Shown one piece after another: positions 11,441-23,000 of a stretch of DNA of 64,000 bases. Under the pieces are notes generated by a model. It ran no database searches, was not told the DNA's origin, and was given only the letters and a program-made list of their open reading frames with translations. The translations under genes were made by a program, and so were the position numbers. This DNA is from Siphonodentalium dalli (taxonomy: Eukaryota > Mollusca > Scaphopoda > Gadilida > Siphonodentaliidae), in the NCBI GenBank assembly GCA_032622095.1, contig CP136062.1, positions 136,008,960 through 136,072,959 on the forward strand, in the 5' to 3' direction. Within the stretch, counting starts at the first letter, position 1. Every line of letters starts with the position of its first letter.

Positions 11441-11517
11441 ATGCAGTTTGCATGTGCTCACAGAGCTAAGACAACAGGCTATTTGGTGTTTTGTTATGTG
11501 AAATGTTTAATGAGTAT

Positions 11518-12290
11518 CACTGTGTATGAACTGTTACATAGGAAGTCGTTCTATCGCCGGTATTGTGATGGTTCTTGCCTGATTTGTGACGGTTCCTTCT
11601 GATTGAAAATAATAATTTTTGTGACAAAATCATGCATAATTATAGATATCTTGAATATATTATACTTTCCTGAATGAACAGAGGCTGCAGAATTACCGTG
11701 TTATCGAAACCTGAACTCTAGACCACAATTAACTCGGTATTAGCGAGTTAACGCGTAAATATCAACATGTTATCACTGAAAATCAAGCCACGTGGACGCA
11801 ATTTCTTTGTTTTTCGTGGCGTATAAAATATGAAACGCATTCTGAAGACAAACACTGACTATTAAGTATACCCGTGTTATTCTTCTGTAAAAGTAGCTCA
11901 GAAAGTATCCCGATAGGGGTTGATAATTGGGAGCTGTGGCCTCGTAATCAACACGGGTGCGTGTTACGGTTCTATTTCAAACCAACATTGGCTGTGATGG
12001 TTCTGTACATGAGATTTATTCGAACGATTTCTGCACTTTGGTCCGAAAATCGTCTTGTGTATCTGACATTTTAAACCAGATAATGACTATAGCTTATGTA
12101 ATTTGCATAATAGAACAGGTATATTAAGAACTAACACAATAAGCACCTAATACGGGAGATTAAGTGACATTAATTGGCAGAAATAAAATATTGAAAGTCC
12201 CGATGAGTATAGTATCATAATCATGCCCGCCTATAGGGCCTATAAATGACCAATGGTAATGTAAATCTACTCTCAAGAGAATATGAGATG
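11518..12290 (+). repeat. First copy of a ~770-bp repeat duplicated at 12575-13345
   Basis: Starts CACTGTGTATGAACTG and shares most of its length with the block 1057 bp downstream, including GAAGTCGTTCTATC, TTAACTCGG and TTATTCGAACGAT. Several short indels separate the copies. It appears to be a second, right-truncated copy of the element at 12575-14928. Confidence 0.7.
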
Positions 12291-13384
12291 TTATATTCAT
12301 TTACTTAATCTGGGCATTATTGAAAGATCCAGGTGTGACAATATTTCAATGCCAGCGACGTCATATTTCCTCATCTGAAGTCCGCCTGAGGGACATTTAC
12401 ACATGTTTGTCGCCCAGACATGACTATAACTTATGAAATCACGTTCAACTAAATCATTGATATGTTATGACGGGATTGGTGTGGTGTGGGGACTTGGGGA
12501 GGGGGTGCTTAATTGGTGTATATCCCCAACTTTGGTCAAAATGTTCAACAGTTACAAATTTCTTATCTTACAATCACTGTATAGGAACTGTTACATCGGA
12601 AGTCGTTCTATCACCGGTATTGTGATGGTTCTTGACTGATTTGTTACGGTTCCTTATGATTAAAAATTTTCATTTTCGGGACAAAATCACGCATAATTAC
12701 ATATATATATATATCTTAAATACATTAAACTTTCTTGAACGAACATAGGCTGCATAAGTGCCGTTTTACCGAAACCTGAACTTTAGATCACAATTAACTC
12801 GGATATAGCGAGTTAACGTGTAATTATCAACATGTAATCACTGAAAATCAAGTCTTGTAAACGTAAATGTCTTTGTTTTCGGTAGCATACCGACTGTGAA
12901 ACGCATTCTGAAGACGAACACTGAGTATAAATTGTACCTGTGTTATTCTTCTGTAAAATAGCTGAGGAAATATCCCGATGTGTGTCGGTAATTTGGAGCA
13001 TTAGCCGCCTAATCACAACTTTTATGAGTGTTACGGTTCTATTCCAAGGTAATAACGGCTGTGACGGTTCTTTACATGATATTTATTCGAACGATATCTG
13101 CACTTTGGGATCATTTAGTTGTGTGTAACAAACGTTTTAAACCCGGTAATGGTTGCAGCGGATGTTACCTACATAATCCAACAAGTGTGTTAAGAAATAA
13201 GAGTATAGCTATCTATTATAACAGAAGATTAAGTGGCATTACCTTCACTTCGAGTGGCAGATACAACATATTGAAAGTAATGTTTGGTATAGGATCATAT
13301 ATAATCGTGCACGCCCGCATAGTTGACCCAATGGAATTAGACATCTACTGTCATGATATTCTGTTAACCCTTTACCCAACAGAA

Positions 13385-13640
13385 CGGCCCTGTGCCAATG
13401 CATTCTCTTATATATGCGAGTCGACCATAGGTCGCCTCGCATATATAAGAGAATGTATTGGCTTAACACATACAAAAATGATAAAATTGTCAAAGAATGT
13501 AGAAAAATATTATAAAAATTGTTAAAAAATGTAAGAAAAAATTATAAAATTGTTAAAGAATGTAAGAATGCATTCTCTTATATATGCGAGGCGACCTATG
13601 GTCGACTCGCATATATAAGAGAATGCATCGGCACAGGGCA
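13385..13640. repeat. Core of the hairpin TIR element without outer ends
   Basis: Two perfect or near-perfect hairpins (13396-13456 and 13567-13626; GCATTCTCTTATATATGCGA arms around a GACC-ATAG-GTCG centre) flank an A/T-rich spacer. The outermost CCCTGTGCC/GGCACAGGG are inverted. The same structure lies inside the complete 461-bp element at 52859-53319, but the TGTGACCCGCC outer arms are absent here. Short ORFs crossing this block are repeat-derived. Confidence 0.75.
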
Positions 13641-14001
13641 TAACTGTAACCATCACAATGTGGTCAATGAACCGGTTCCAATGATATCCATATTTGTATG
13701 GTGTTATTGAGACAGAACGTGTGTTTATTTAATTTTATTAAATATAGTTTTCATTTCGCTCGAACCATCCAAAATATCATCGAGTAAAATGTTAATACGC
13801 CGTATATGCTTAGCTTCTAATTTGTATATGAAGCATTTATATAAGTAACACAAGTTGCACAAGTAAGCCCAGAATAGAGTTAAAACGAACTTAATTACAA
13901 ACTATATACCGGTACACGGACTGGCTAAATCGACTCGCACTCACTTTATCGTTTCAAGGTGAAATGACAACTGTGGACTAAATGAAATTAAAACATGTGT
14001 C

Positions 14002-14101
14002 CACAAGACACCATAAACACCCCCCCCCGATCCAAATTCAGTTGACCGCCGTCAATTTTGGATCGGGTGGGGTTTGTGGTGACTCTTTAAGGCGTCTTGG
14101 G
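14002..14101. repeat. Hairpin with C- and G-run arms
   Basis: CAAGACACC…CCCCGATCCAAATT at 14002-14040 is complementary to AATTTTGGATCGGG…GGCGTCTTG at 14053-14100; the loop is about 13 bases. Homopolymer C and G runs flank it. Confidence 0.6.
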
Positions 14102-14169
14102 GGGGGGGGCAACTTACAGCACCCTTTGTTTGACCTTAATATATAAAGGAACCGAGAAATGGCATGGGT

Positions 14170-14340
14170 CACCTATATTAACCCCTCTGCATGGGCGGCG
14201 GCCATGTTCGAATATGGAATTGAAGTCACGTGGTTCGTATAAGTTTAATACAAGCTGAAAAATGAGACTTTTTGAAAAAAACAGTGGCGGCCATTTTGAA
14301 AAAAGTGGCGGCCATATTGAAAAAAAAGTGGCAGCCACTT
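14170..14340. repeat. Repeated GTGGCGGCCAT(T/A)TTGAAAA units
   Basis: Three near-tandem ~22-bp units occur at about 14284-14340, with a related GGCGGCGGCCATGTT at about 14195. The open frame on the minus strand here (14114-14338) reflects the repeat. The CCGCCAT core resembles a YY1-type site, but nothing shows function. Confidence 0.5.
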
Positions 14341-15041
14341 TGAATCAGACGACCATTATGATTGGTTTGTTGGGGGAAAAATCAGTCTTCGCAGTCCACA
14401 TTGACCATTTATGTCAAATTGCATGCTTTGCGTCACAATAAAGTGAACGATTATGTTATATACTACTGTTGACACATAATTATATATAAGAAGGCAGTGT
14501 AACTCACCGTAATTGATCATAAGTGGTGTAAATTCAACATACTTGATATTTCGTTGTGCTCACTTGGTTATTTTCGCGTATACTTCCAGATAAGTCATCG
14601 TATTTCCGGACAGAACCGATTAAATTGGGAGAGAACCGACTAGATCGGGAGAGAACCGATCGAGATATCACAATTCGCAGTTTTCGTCGTTGTTATTACT
14701 CACACAATAGGATTTTCATTATGTTTACGTTGTTTGGAACCATAGATTATGAGGGGAATGGAAAAACTAATCGAATTATCACCTAAATGGCTAAAAAAAA
14801 ATGCGTTTTAACTGTCAAAAACTCGCGAAAATGTATAATTTAGATCATCAGGAACCGTCACAAATCAGTCAAGAACCATCACAAATCGGCGATAGAACGA
14901 TTTCCGATGTAACAGTTCCTACACAGTGATTAGTATAATAGTTCTTGGTATTTAATGAGACAAAAATATATATATTTAACCTCTCAAATGTATTAAAATC
15001 TATTGTTGTGGTCTTCTCTTAATTACTTAATCTGATTATAG

Positions 15042-15078
<37 letters not shown>

Positions 15079-15200
15079 TTATGATGATATGTGCAATTAA
15101 AGATTCTTCACTGCATAGACTCAGATCAATTGTTTATTGAATATGTTCTGGAGTCCTTGCCTTCAGGAATGTATGCAAAACGCGTGCGTCTAGACATTAA

Positions 15201-16957
15201 GGAGACGCCCCATTCGTGAATTTTCTAAAAACTCAATTACTAACAATCAATTTGAATGGAAAAATCATTATCCTTTATAACCAAAGAATGCTATAGTATT
15301 ACACCAACATATGTTTACCCCCACACTGTGAGAGAGAGATGTGTTCGAATTATGGACAAAAAGTGGTTTAAAAAAAACAAAAACAGCCATGTTCATGTAG
15401 GTCGATAGACAGTTTGACAGGAAATTGACTGTCTGCGAGAAAATAACAAAACATTCTTCATTTCATTTTTTTTTTGGCAGCCATTCGCAGGACTATTTTT
15501 ATCGGGTAAAGGACCAAAACAACATTTTTTTTATTGAGGAAGTAGATACAACAAAAACACGAGACAGACAGACATGCGTTTAGCACAAGCATTATAGTAA
15601 TGATATATTGATATGTATTATATTCTTGCACTCACTTTTGCACGCTCCCAATTGAATTTCACTTGGGCTACTTTCTCACTGGCGACATTAATAGAATCAT
15701 GCAATGAATCATATAGTTAGTTTTGGTGTAGTTTTTGTAAAGAGATAAATAGTTAGTTTTTCCGTTGGCTACACGTTTGTGCATTTAATGAAGAGTGTCA
15801 GTTATACAGTTATAAAAAGAGTAAAGTTTGGCGCAGATAAATTCTTGCCGGCTTTTTGATGATCAAGTTAAGAAATGATTAATGTAGATTTGAGATAGCT
15901 CGGGTTCCGGGCTCTATGTATATAATTGTGTTAATCGGGGTATATACATGTATAAAGTTAGTTTTGTTGTGGGATATCAGCAAGTCAATCAGTGTTGTCA
16001 TTAATAATATTTTCTAAGGGTAGCCATCGATTTTTAAACTCTTGATATCGCATGTTGCATCTGGATGTGTACTTATCGCATTCATATTTGAATTTCAATT
16101 CAGCGAGAAATGCCTTTATTGAAAGTTGGATCGGGTCAAATTTAGTCCTATATATATATTGATTTAGCAGAAGTAGGAAGTATTTTATTATATAATTCAC
16201 TTGACAATGATTAGCGCTAAAAATCATACTTGGTTTGGTTATATGTATAGACAATCAATACTGAAGTTCGGTTATGAACCGATTTGTGTATGGGCAGTCC
16301 CAGAAAATGTGAGAAATGTTCTCTTGAGTATTTTCGCATCGCTTACATAGATCATCAGCTCTTATGCCTGCTATCTTCAGAAATTTGTTCGTCGATAGGA
16401 TTCTCGTATTAATTCTATATTGGAGCCATTGGAGTTTCGTGTCAGGCGTGGTAGTAAATGGATTCCGAAATATATTGTCCCATGATTGGGAGTCATCTTT
16501 TATTTCCGAATTCCATTTTTAACATGAGTTTGGCACCCGATTCCCTATTGACAGGGTTCGATGAAAGAGTTGGCCGCATTTCTGGTCCCTTAATAACGGG
16601 CTCAAAGTGTTGGGTAAGAACGGAGAGGGTATTCGTATATAGGAGGCCATGCTGTTTCCCGAGTTTGAAAGGCTATATATTTGGCGTCTTAGGCTAGCTA
16701 TAACAATGAAGTTAGTAGAAATATTGAATGTGGCCTTAAGGGAGTCAGGGGTGTGAAATTCGGTGTGAATATGACATTCGGGAGTACAATATGACTTTTT
16801 CACGGACTATCACGTGGCGGCTTTTGCCCAATCGGAAATGGTGTTAGTTAAGGGATGGATAATAATACCATATATAGCATACATTGGTTATAATGGATAA
16901 TGATTTTTGATAGTTTGATAGTGAGATTTATTGAAAATTCACGAATGGGCCGCCTTC
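15201..16957. mobile_element. TTAA-flanked element with ~110-bp inverted ends enclosing a LINE fragment
   Basis: TTAA at 15197-15200 and 16958-16961 flanks ends that match in inverted orientation with gaps (GGAGACGCCCCATTCGTGAA against the complement of CACGAATGGGCCGCCTTC), continuing to AAAAATCATTATCC and TATAACCAA. The 1757-bp interior carries a minus-strand LINE ORF fragment and a piece (16770-16850) shared with the foldback at 53.8-55.8 kb. Either a non-autonomous element that received insertions or a composite. Confidence 0.6.
15985..16803 (-). pseudogene. C-terminal LINE ORF2 remnant, two in-frame stops
   Basis: Reading leftwards from about 16800, one frame carries the end of a LINE (L1/Tx1-like) ORF2 protein: WDNIFRNPF, DTKLQWLQYRINTRIL, a Cys/His knuckle CKRC…HIFWDC, then YIIKYFLLLLNQYIY and FLAELKFKYECDKY before the terminal stop at 15985. 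The same frame is interrupted by stops at about 16519 and 16255, so it is dead. Similarity is clear from about 16520 to 15985 and weaker upstream. The reverse-transcriptase core is missing. It lies inside the TTAA-flanked element 15201-16957. Confidence 0.72.
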
Positions 16958-16989
16958 TTAACAAGCTTAAAGATACGGATGGGCTTCGC

Positions 16990-18700
16990 GGTGTGTATTT
17001 TTGTTAAAAAGCTACCTTCGTTAAGGTAGCAATACACGATTTGGCCAACCTGGGAGGGGGTACTGTACTTAAAATCTAAGCTGAGCCATTATCTTTGGCA
17101 TAGATCTCATCAAGCATGTTTTAATTTCGATATAAATTGTAGGTGTAATCATATGTCTGTACATTAGCTTCTTTGTCAAATGTGTACCCATTTTTTTGAC
17201 ACAAATTGACCATTTTCAACACAAAACAGACCACGACAGAGCGAATGTCAGTAAATTCCACCTGATAGAGCTATGTTAGAGCTAAGAAATATTAGAAATA
17301 GAAACAAGTTATCTTATCAATTTTTAAAAAAATGTCTTGCAAGCTCAGAAGACAGAATTCAGGGGAGAGAAATCGGCTATTTTCCTGTAACCTATATATA
17401 AACACAATTGGCCTTCACTGAATACGAAAATCTAATTTTGTGTGAACTTTCCCAGTTTTGTAAAATAATTAAACATGCAAACCAGTAATGACACATTTAA
17501 CACAGGCTTCACTGACTGTTATGCCCCCCATATACTTATTTTTCTATTTTACAGACCCCCTACAATCCGATAAATCGTGTACTGCTGCCTAAAACCGCCA
17601 TAAGCAGAAAGAATATTAAAATATAGACATATTTTGTCTTATGCCCATCATAAATAGCATGTTGTTTTCCAGATCGTACGCCTTGTTAGTAAACAAAAGC
17701 CATATTATGATACAGTACATTGAGTCAATAGTGTGCGATACGCAAAACACTCAATACCGCGGGGACCCCACTAATGAACTTTGGTTTAAATTAACACCAT
17801 ATTGTTTACAACTTACCGATGTAGCGCTCGCTAATTTGCCGCTCAAGATTTCGATGTTAAATGGGTCACCATGAATCATCCTCCCAAAAAATCGCCACGG
17901 TGTTTAGTGTTCTGCTTATCGCACACTTATCGCTGTGTAATTTGTACGTAAATGCTTTTCGTCATTCTGTCCATCTTTTGTATATAATTTCGTTTTCTCA
18001 ATATCCATTCAAGTTATTTAGTTGGATCAGAGAATAAAGCAAATATACATGCACCCTTACGTGCTGTATATAAACAAATGCTCGGTTCACACAAAATGTG
18101 TTTTGTGGGTATTATATATAAATATCGCATCCATACTATCGTTATAATATACTATTAATAGTATATTCTTGAGGAAATTTATAATTTGGTAATATATAAT
18201 TTATTTCTAAATTATAACCTACAACCAAGGCCATCCGTGCCTTTAAGCAGTCGCCGTATTGAAGGAGTATATATAACAAATTTATCAACATGGGTTCATG
18301 AGCACAACAATATTTCCTGGTTATGCACATAATAGACGAGAAAATCAGATTTGATAACCGCTAGTGTTCTGTCAGATCAGTCCTGTGGACACTATAGTTC
18401 CATGCAGTCATTATTGTAGTCAACTATTATAGTCACATTAAATGATTTTGAATATTGAGTCACTACGCTGAGCAGGCCTTATCAATGCGCTCAATGCATG
18501 GTCAAGCCAGGCTTGTATGTGTTCACTTTTATAGCACGCACGATGTATAGTAATTATTTAATATGCAATAACATAATTATATTTTTGGAAATTGGGTGAT
18601 TTGAGAATTTGTCCTAGATTCCGAAGTTCAATTAGCAAGTCAGCATCATATATCTATTCTCGAGCCTTATATATTGGCATTGATTGCAGGGGGAAAAAAG
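16990..18700. other. AT-rich interval with no recognised gene
   Basis: Only short open frames with no recognisable domains (for example 17641-17874). A small inverted repeat GCTACCTTCG/TTAAGGTAGC lies near 17011-17029. The segment 18480-18700 lies beyond the 3' end of the minus-strand receptor gene and may hold its 3' UTR, but I see no decisive poly(A) signal. Confidence 0.5.
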
Positions 18701-18710
18701 TTCAATATTC

Positions 18711-19859
18711 TCAACACAAAACAATAAACATGGAAATAATTAACGATGCCATTGTCATTAACGACACTATCCAATACGCATGTCTGTCAATTGAGAGTGC
18801 CAGGCCACGCCAAGACGCATCCGGGGAACCAGTCCACAAAAAACGTGTCCATCGTGGAATTTTCTCGGTTTTTTCCTTATAATAGCACATCTGCACAGTT
18901 ACCGTGACGATGGTTGTTAAAACACTGATAATATACAGTATATCCAGTTCTAATGCCATCACAGAAACAGACCCCGAAGTTTTCGGCATAATGTCGTAAA
19001 TAAGGCTAAAGTAAATCGAATATGACAGCATAATGGCAACGGAAAATGACAGCTTTTCTCCGGAAACGACCGGAATCTTGAAAGTTGCTAAGTTTGCGAA
19101 TGCCAGAGCGGCCAGGGGAGTGACAACCGTTATGATGTAGAAATTAGACATCCTTTCAATTGTCAGAATAACAGATATCATCGTGTAATTGACTGCTTCG
19201 AACATAAATGACGTCATCGCATAAGACTTGAGATGCCATTCCTCCTTTAAAATAGCAATTTGCGGATCTCGAAAAGCAAACTCATAAAACTCGTTAGTAG
19301 TCAAGTCGAGTACGTTGTTATAGTCGAGCACCGTGAATAGGATGGAACAGTTTTGCGTATCAAAGGGAAATTTTGTTATGTCAATCTTGCATGACGTTTT
19401 GAAGTCACTCGTGACCATCCGTGATACTATGCCGTTGGACGATATCACCGTTGGCCACCCAGCTGACGCCATCTTCCTAAATCCTCCAACCTCGTTAATG
19501 ATCGCCATTGGCGGTGTCCATATCTCTTCATCGTCAACAATGATCGAATATATGTGGTCATGCTCAGTTGAGTTCCATGTGAAACCAGAGTTATTCCACC
19601 CCAGATTCACCAAGGCTGTCACTTCCATGGTCTGGTCCGTCGATTGGACTGACGTCACACCCAGAAGATAGAAATCTACGAATATTGTTTTCTTGTTGGT
19701 GCAGTTTATGTCGTCACCGGGTATTACAAAACGATCTGAAACATTATATATACCGGTTCGCAAATCGATAATCATCTGATGGCGGTTTGGCCGATCTGCA
19801 GTAAACACAATTGCGTTCATAAGACTTTGAACTAAGAACAAACCCAATACGATCCACAT
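18711..19859 (-). CDS. Divergent single-exon Cys-loop (nicotinic receptor-like) channel subunit
   Basis: 382 residues, intact, single exon. Residues 1-16 look like a signal peptide. The extracellular domain holds WTPP at 114-117 (classical WxPD with Asp replaced), N-glycosylation sequons (for example N39, N96, N224) and a canonical 13-residue Cys-loop C157-C171 containing FPFD. Four hydrophobic segments follow: M1 ~240-262, M2 ~267-290 (starting GEKLSFSV, the GEK typical of cation-selective nicotinic subunits), M3 ~297-322, M4 ~362-382. The M3-M4 loop is only about 40 residues. The vicinal Cys pair of alpha subunits is missing, and the loop-B region (SNGIVSRMVTSDFKTSC) lacks the usual Trp, so acetylcholine binding in the classical way is doubtful. 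Role inferred: membrane subunit of a pentameric ligand-gated channel. It shares the single-exon layout and the same Cys-loop residue positions with the receptor at 48735-50009, but little other sequence. A retrocopy origin is possible. Confidence 0.88.
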   Translation of the reverse strand: MWIVLGLFLVQSLMNAIVFTADRPNRHQMIIDLRTGIYNVSDRFVIPGDDINCTNKKTIFVDFYLLGVTSVQSTDQTMEVTALVNLGWNNSGFTWNSTEHDHIYSIIVDDEEIWTPPMAIINEVGGFRKMASAGWPTVISSNGIVSRMVTSDFKTSCKIDITKFPFDTQNCSILFTVLDYNNVLDLTTNEFYEFAFRDPQIAILKEEWHLKSYAMTSFMFEAVNYTMISVILTIERMSNFYIITVVTPLAALAFANLATFKIPVVSGEKLSFSVAIMLSYSIYFSLIYDIMPKTSGSVSVMALELDILYIISVLTTIVTVTVQMCYYKEKTEKIPRWTRFLWTGSPDASWRGLALSIDRHAYWIVSLMTMASLIISMFIVLC

Positions 19860-19861
19860 TT

Positions 19862-22600
19862 CTCAAAGAATGGGAAATATCAAAATTAATACACGATCCT
19901 CGCAGCGATGCTGTTCATGAAAATATGGCATACACGAGGGACAGAAATCGTTTAAAAGTTAAACTGGATGGATGTTCCCAACCATCATATAATCGATTCC
20001 CATTGTGGACAGTGAATATATAATGTTACAGGTGTTTGTGTATATTTGGCGAGGGGTCTTTATTCAACTAATTGGTGGAATTTAACGCCAGTAACTGAAC
20101 CAATATAACGCGATGCGTTGACAAACAAAATAGTTTCATCCCTTTTTTCTACATAGAAAATTAATGTGCTATAGTTTCGTACAAATTTGTGCTGCAAATA
20201 TAGCCATTATCTCGCCACAATCAGTCAATATGAAAGGAATGATCTGGTTTAAATACGCAACATAATCGTTAAAATTTAACATCGAATCGTTTGTGCGCTT
20301 CGATCACATCATGCATACGAAAACGTAAGCTGCAAACAATACCGACAAACATGTATTATAAAAATGATATATCTCTTACTTTAAACGCTTCCAACTGATA
20401 GCGAGTGACTTCGAGATCGGCTGCAGCTAGTACCAGCCGGATTTGGGACCTCGAAGTTACCATGACCAGGATATGTGACGTCACGTTTCCACCAAATCCT
20501 GGTTGCGAGTTCCCGTACTACCGACCAAATCCAAAATGGCTGACTGAATAAATGAAAAAGGCGGACAATCTTTATTATGATTGAATGAATGAAAAAAAGT
20601 GAATGTGTAGTTGATACATGTAGATTTTTATCTTCGGTTTCGATGGTTGTTTTACTAAAACAATTATCTATCTAATTTTATGAAAGTATTTTTGGAAAGG
20701 TGGAGTTAATTCGATGTTTTTTTTATATGCATAGGCCATCGATCTACATGTATATATGTATACGTCGATGCCTATAGGCCTCTATAAAACATATTGTTTA
20801 TTGAGGCTCTTAAAGTATAAAATATACAGCACGGAGTCTGATCAACAGATAACCCTATATAGTTTATGAGACCAGACCCTCAAATTCGATGATTAAATTA
20901 CAGGAAATTCATAAAGTGGCATTCGTTGCGGCTGCAGCCGCGGTCATAGTCGTTCGAGATTCCTCGGATGTGGACATGCGCAGACTTATTTCCGATATAA
21001 GCTATGACCGAAGCTGCAGCCGATCTCGAAGTCACTCAGCGATTGGTTGCTGGCTAGTTGCCGGTTGTTATGTTACACTCAATATAGGGTGTGATTAGTC
21101 TCGTACTCCGCTCAATGTTCCGTCCAACTCCACGACGTAACGCTTCCGCCGTCAGAGTCCAGTAAGTGCCACAGGTTTTCTTGTATAAAATGAAGTATAT
21201 CTACTCGTTTACTAAAAGGTCTATAGCAAAAGACTCAATCATATTAATGTAACAGTGACTGGAATTTGAAGCCTGAAATTGAAAATATAAACCAGGAGAT
21301 CACCCGGGGCGTGTTAATCTTGTCCATTTCACCATGGTACTTGTATACAGCCGGTATAGGTTTGGTTGATGAACGAGGTTGGATAGTCTGTCGAAGTTAC
21401 ACGCAAGTTTTCTGACATAATATCCCAAAAGTCTTCGTAAAATGAATCCTTGTATGGGTAGGCCTACTCTTGGTGATTGGAATGGGAAATCGACACAAAA
21501 TTATCAGACACCGCTCTTACCATTCTGTCAAACATATAGAGTAGGAAGAAATGTTTTATGATTGCCTCAGAGTCGTAATTTCGCTAAAATCCGGATTGAG
21601 AATCCGAAGCCGATTACGGGGGCGGGGCTAATTCCCGATTCTAGGTCAGATTTTGAAATCCACGTGGTCTCCGAAACTATGTTTAATGTTCTCCCAGCGT
21701 CAAACATGGCTCATATGTATTTGACACAAGTATCATTTGTATCTTACATTTATAAAGTTCATGTTTGTTGTGAAAGTCATGCTTTTCTTCTATGTGTATA
21801 TACACGGCACATAATTTGCTGCCAATCCGACTTAATCGCATGTTTTTTTTTAAAGTTAAAGTGTGTTTATTGATGATGTCAAGCATATCTAAACGTGACA
21901 GCTCTAGGCCTCCTGAATCAAATTCCGAAGATGCTGTGAAGAAGACACGAAACTTGAACAGGGACGTGACGACAGGGGTTGATTGGGTGTCTCGACCCCC
22001 ACCCCGAACTTTGGTACAATTTGCTAAGCTGTGCAGTCATTCATACGTGAGGAAAATCAGGATTATTTTGACTAACTATTTCAAATAATGATACGTACAA
22101 GCCAACAAACGCAACAAACAAACCCGATTTTAAATAAATACATATACAAACTTATGACTAACTCGGGAGAGGGGGTGTCCAGTGATCTGTATATATGTTC
22201 AACTTGTTTTGGTAGTCATGTTGCTTTGCCATTACTAATTATTTATTTTTTTCAGTGTAATAACATATGGGAGAGGGGGTACCCTTAAGTGAGTCAGTAC
22301 TTGTCCCCCAATTCCTTTGTATGTATAAACAAATGTATGTGTTATATATCATGTGTTATCGAAATTTGACATATATTTGAAATAAATATATCTAAACTAA
22401 ACTTTGGTACATTCCAGCAGTCGGAAATTTCATGCATGACACAACATTAGTTGGACATTAATTTGACACCATATATAGGTTGGCATTGTTCTCATTGTTT
22501 GATTTTTTTCAACCAGTAAAAGTTGGTAATTTTCCAATCTTAGTGTTTGTCAGATTGGATATTTCCAAGGGGAGCAAATTGAATTCTGCGAATCTGTGAG
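19862..22600. other. Upstream flank of the receptor gene; no recognised gene
   Basis: Contains the possible promoter region of the minus-strand receptor (19862-20340, AT-rich, no clear TATA assigned). An inverted repeat lies at 20395-20430 and 21010-21048. Several short ORFs (20889-21098, 21562-21873, 22088-22288) have no recognisable domain. The run ending AAATAAATATATCTAAACTAAAC near 22380-22402 looks like a retroelement 3' tail, but no coding remnant supports this. Confidence 0.4.
20395..21048. repeat. Inverted repeat pair, ~30-bp arms, ~580-bp spacer
   Basis: GTGACTTCGAGATCGGCTGC near 20403-20422 is complemented at about 21016-21036 (GCAGCCGATCTCGAAGTCAC). A second GGCTGCAGCC palindrome lies at 20930-20939. 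It may be the ends of a small element; the left arm sits in the upstream flank of the receptor gene. Confidence 0.55.
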
Positions 22601-22618
22601 ATTGATGTTTGGTTAAAT

Positions 22619-22637
22619 GGGGGGGGGGGGGGGGGGG
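22619..22637. repeat. Poly-G tract
   Basis: About 19 consecutive G. Similar G or C tracts occur at 14101-14109, 46529-46541, 46981-46994, 47053-47082 and 58081-58093; lengths may be assembly-sensitive. Confidence 0.85.
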
Positions 22638-22784
22638 TGCAGTTGGCCGGAAATTTGAGGAAACTTCTAGCCACGCCCCTAGAACATGTGTCTGTTGTCT
22701 ATACAGAGACTATTGTGCAAAACGACTGCATTTAACGAAACAAAACATGTTAAACATGAAATTGCTATAACTTTAAGACTAGAT

Positions 22785-23000
22785 GATAGTACATACGTGT
22801 ATCTGATAATCCATCGATGCCATATAATCCTACTATTTCTTGAATAAGAAGAAACATTATAATAACGAACACAGCAGAAGACATATCCATGCAGGTTCAT
22901 ATGAATTCGGTCAATGGTGACGTGTCCGCCGAATTCGAAATCGACATGCGTTCGGGCGGTATTTTAAAGGATGGAATTATGAAATGGACATATGAAAGTG
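22785..23000 (+). repeat. Diverged copy of a repeat also at 43340-43560
   Basis: Shared blocks in the same order include ATCTGATAATCCAT, CTTGAATA, CAGCAGAAGA/AAGCAGAAGATA, CGAATTCG(G)TCAATGGTGA and GAAATCGACATG. At 43.3 kb the repeat is part of a longer block (42651-43765). Confidence 0.6.

Larger units (their letters stand above)
12575..14928. mobile_element. Putative DNA element with ~80-bp inverted ends
   Basis: The left end (12575-12655, CACTGTATAGGAACTGTTAC…) is the approximate inverse of 14848-14928 (…GTAACAGTTCCTACACAGTG). The interior contains the hairpin element at 13385-13640, a GATCCAAATT hairpin, GGCGGCCAT repeats and an AGAACCGA tandem run near 14605-14665. No transposase was found. 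The target duplication is unclear (AAT/ATT flank), so the superfamily is not assigned. Confidence 0.5.

Noticed and set aside
13028-13710. Plus-strand frames of 165 and 63 codons sharing NAFSYIC…RLAYIRECIG
   Set aside because: The shared peptide is the translation of the GCATTCTCTTATATATGCGA hairpin repeat; the same peptide appears wherever that element occurs (52.2-53.3 kb).
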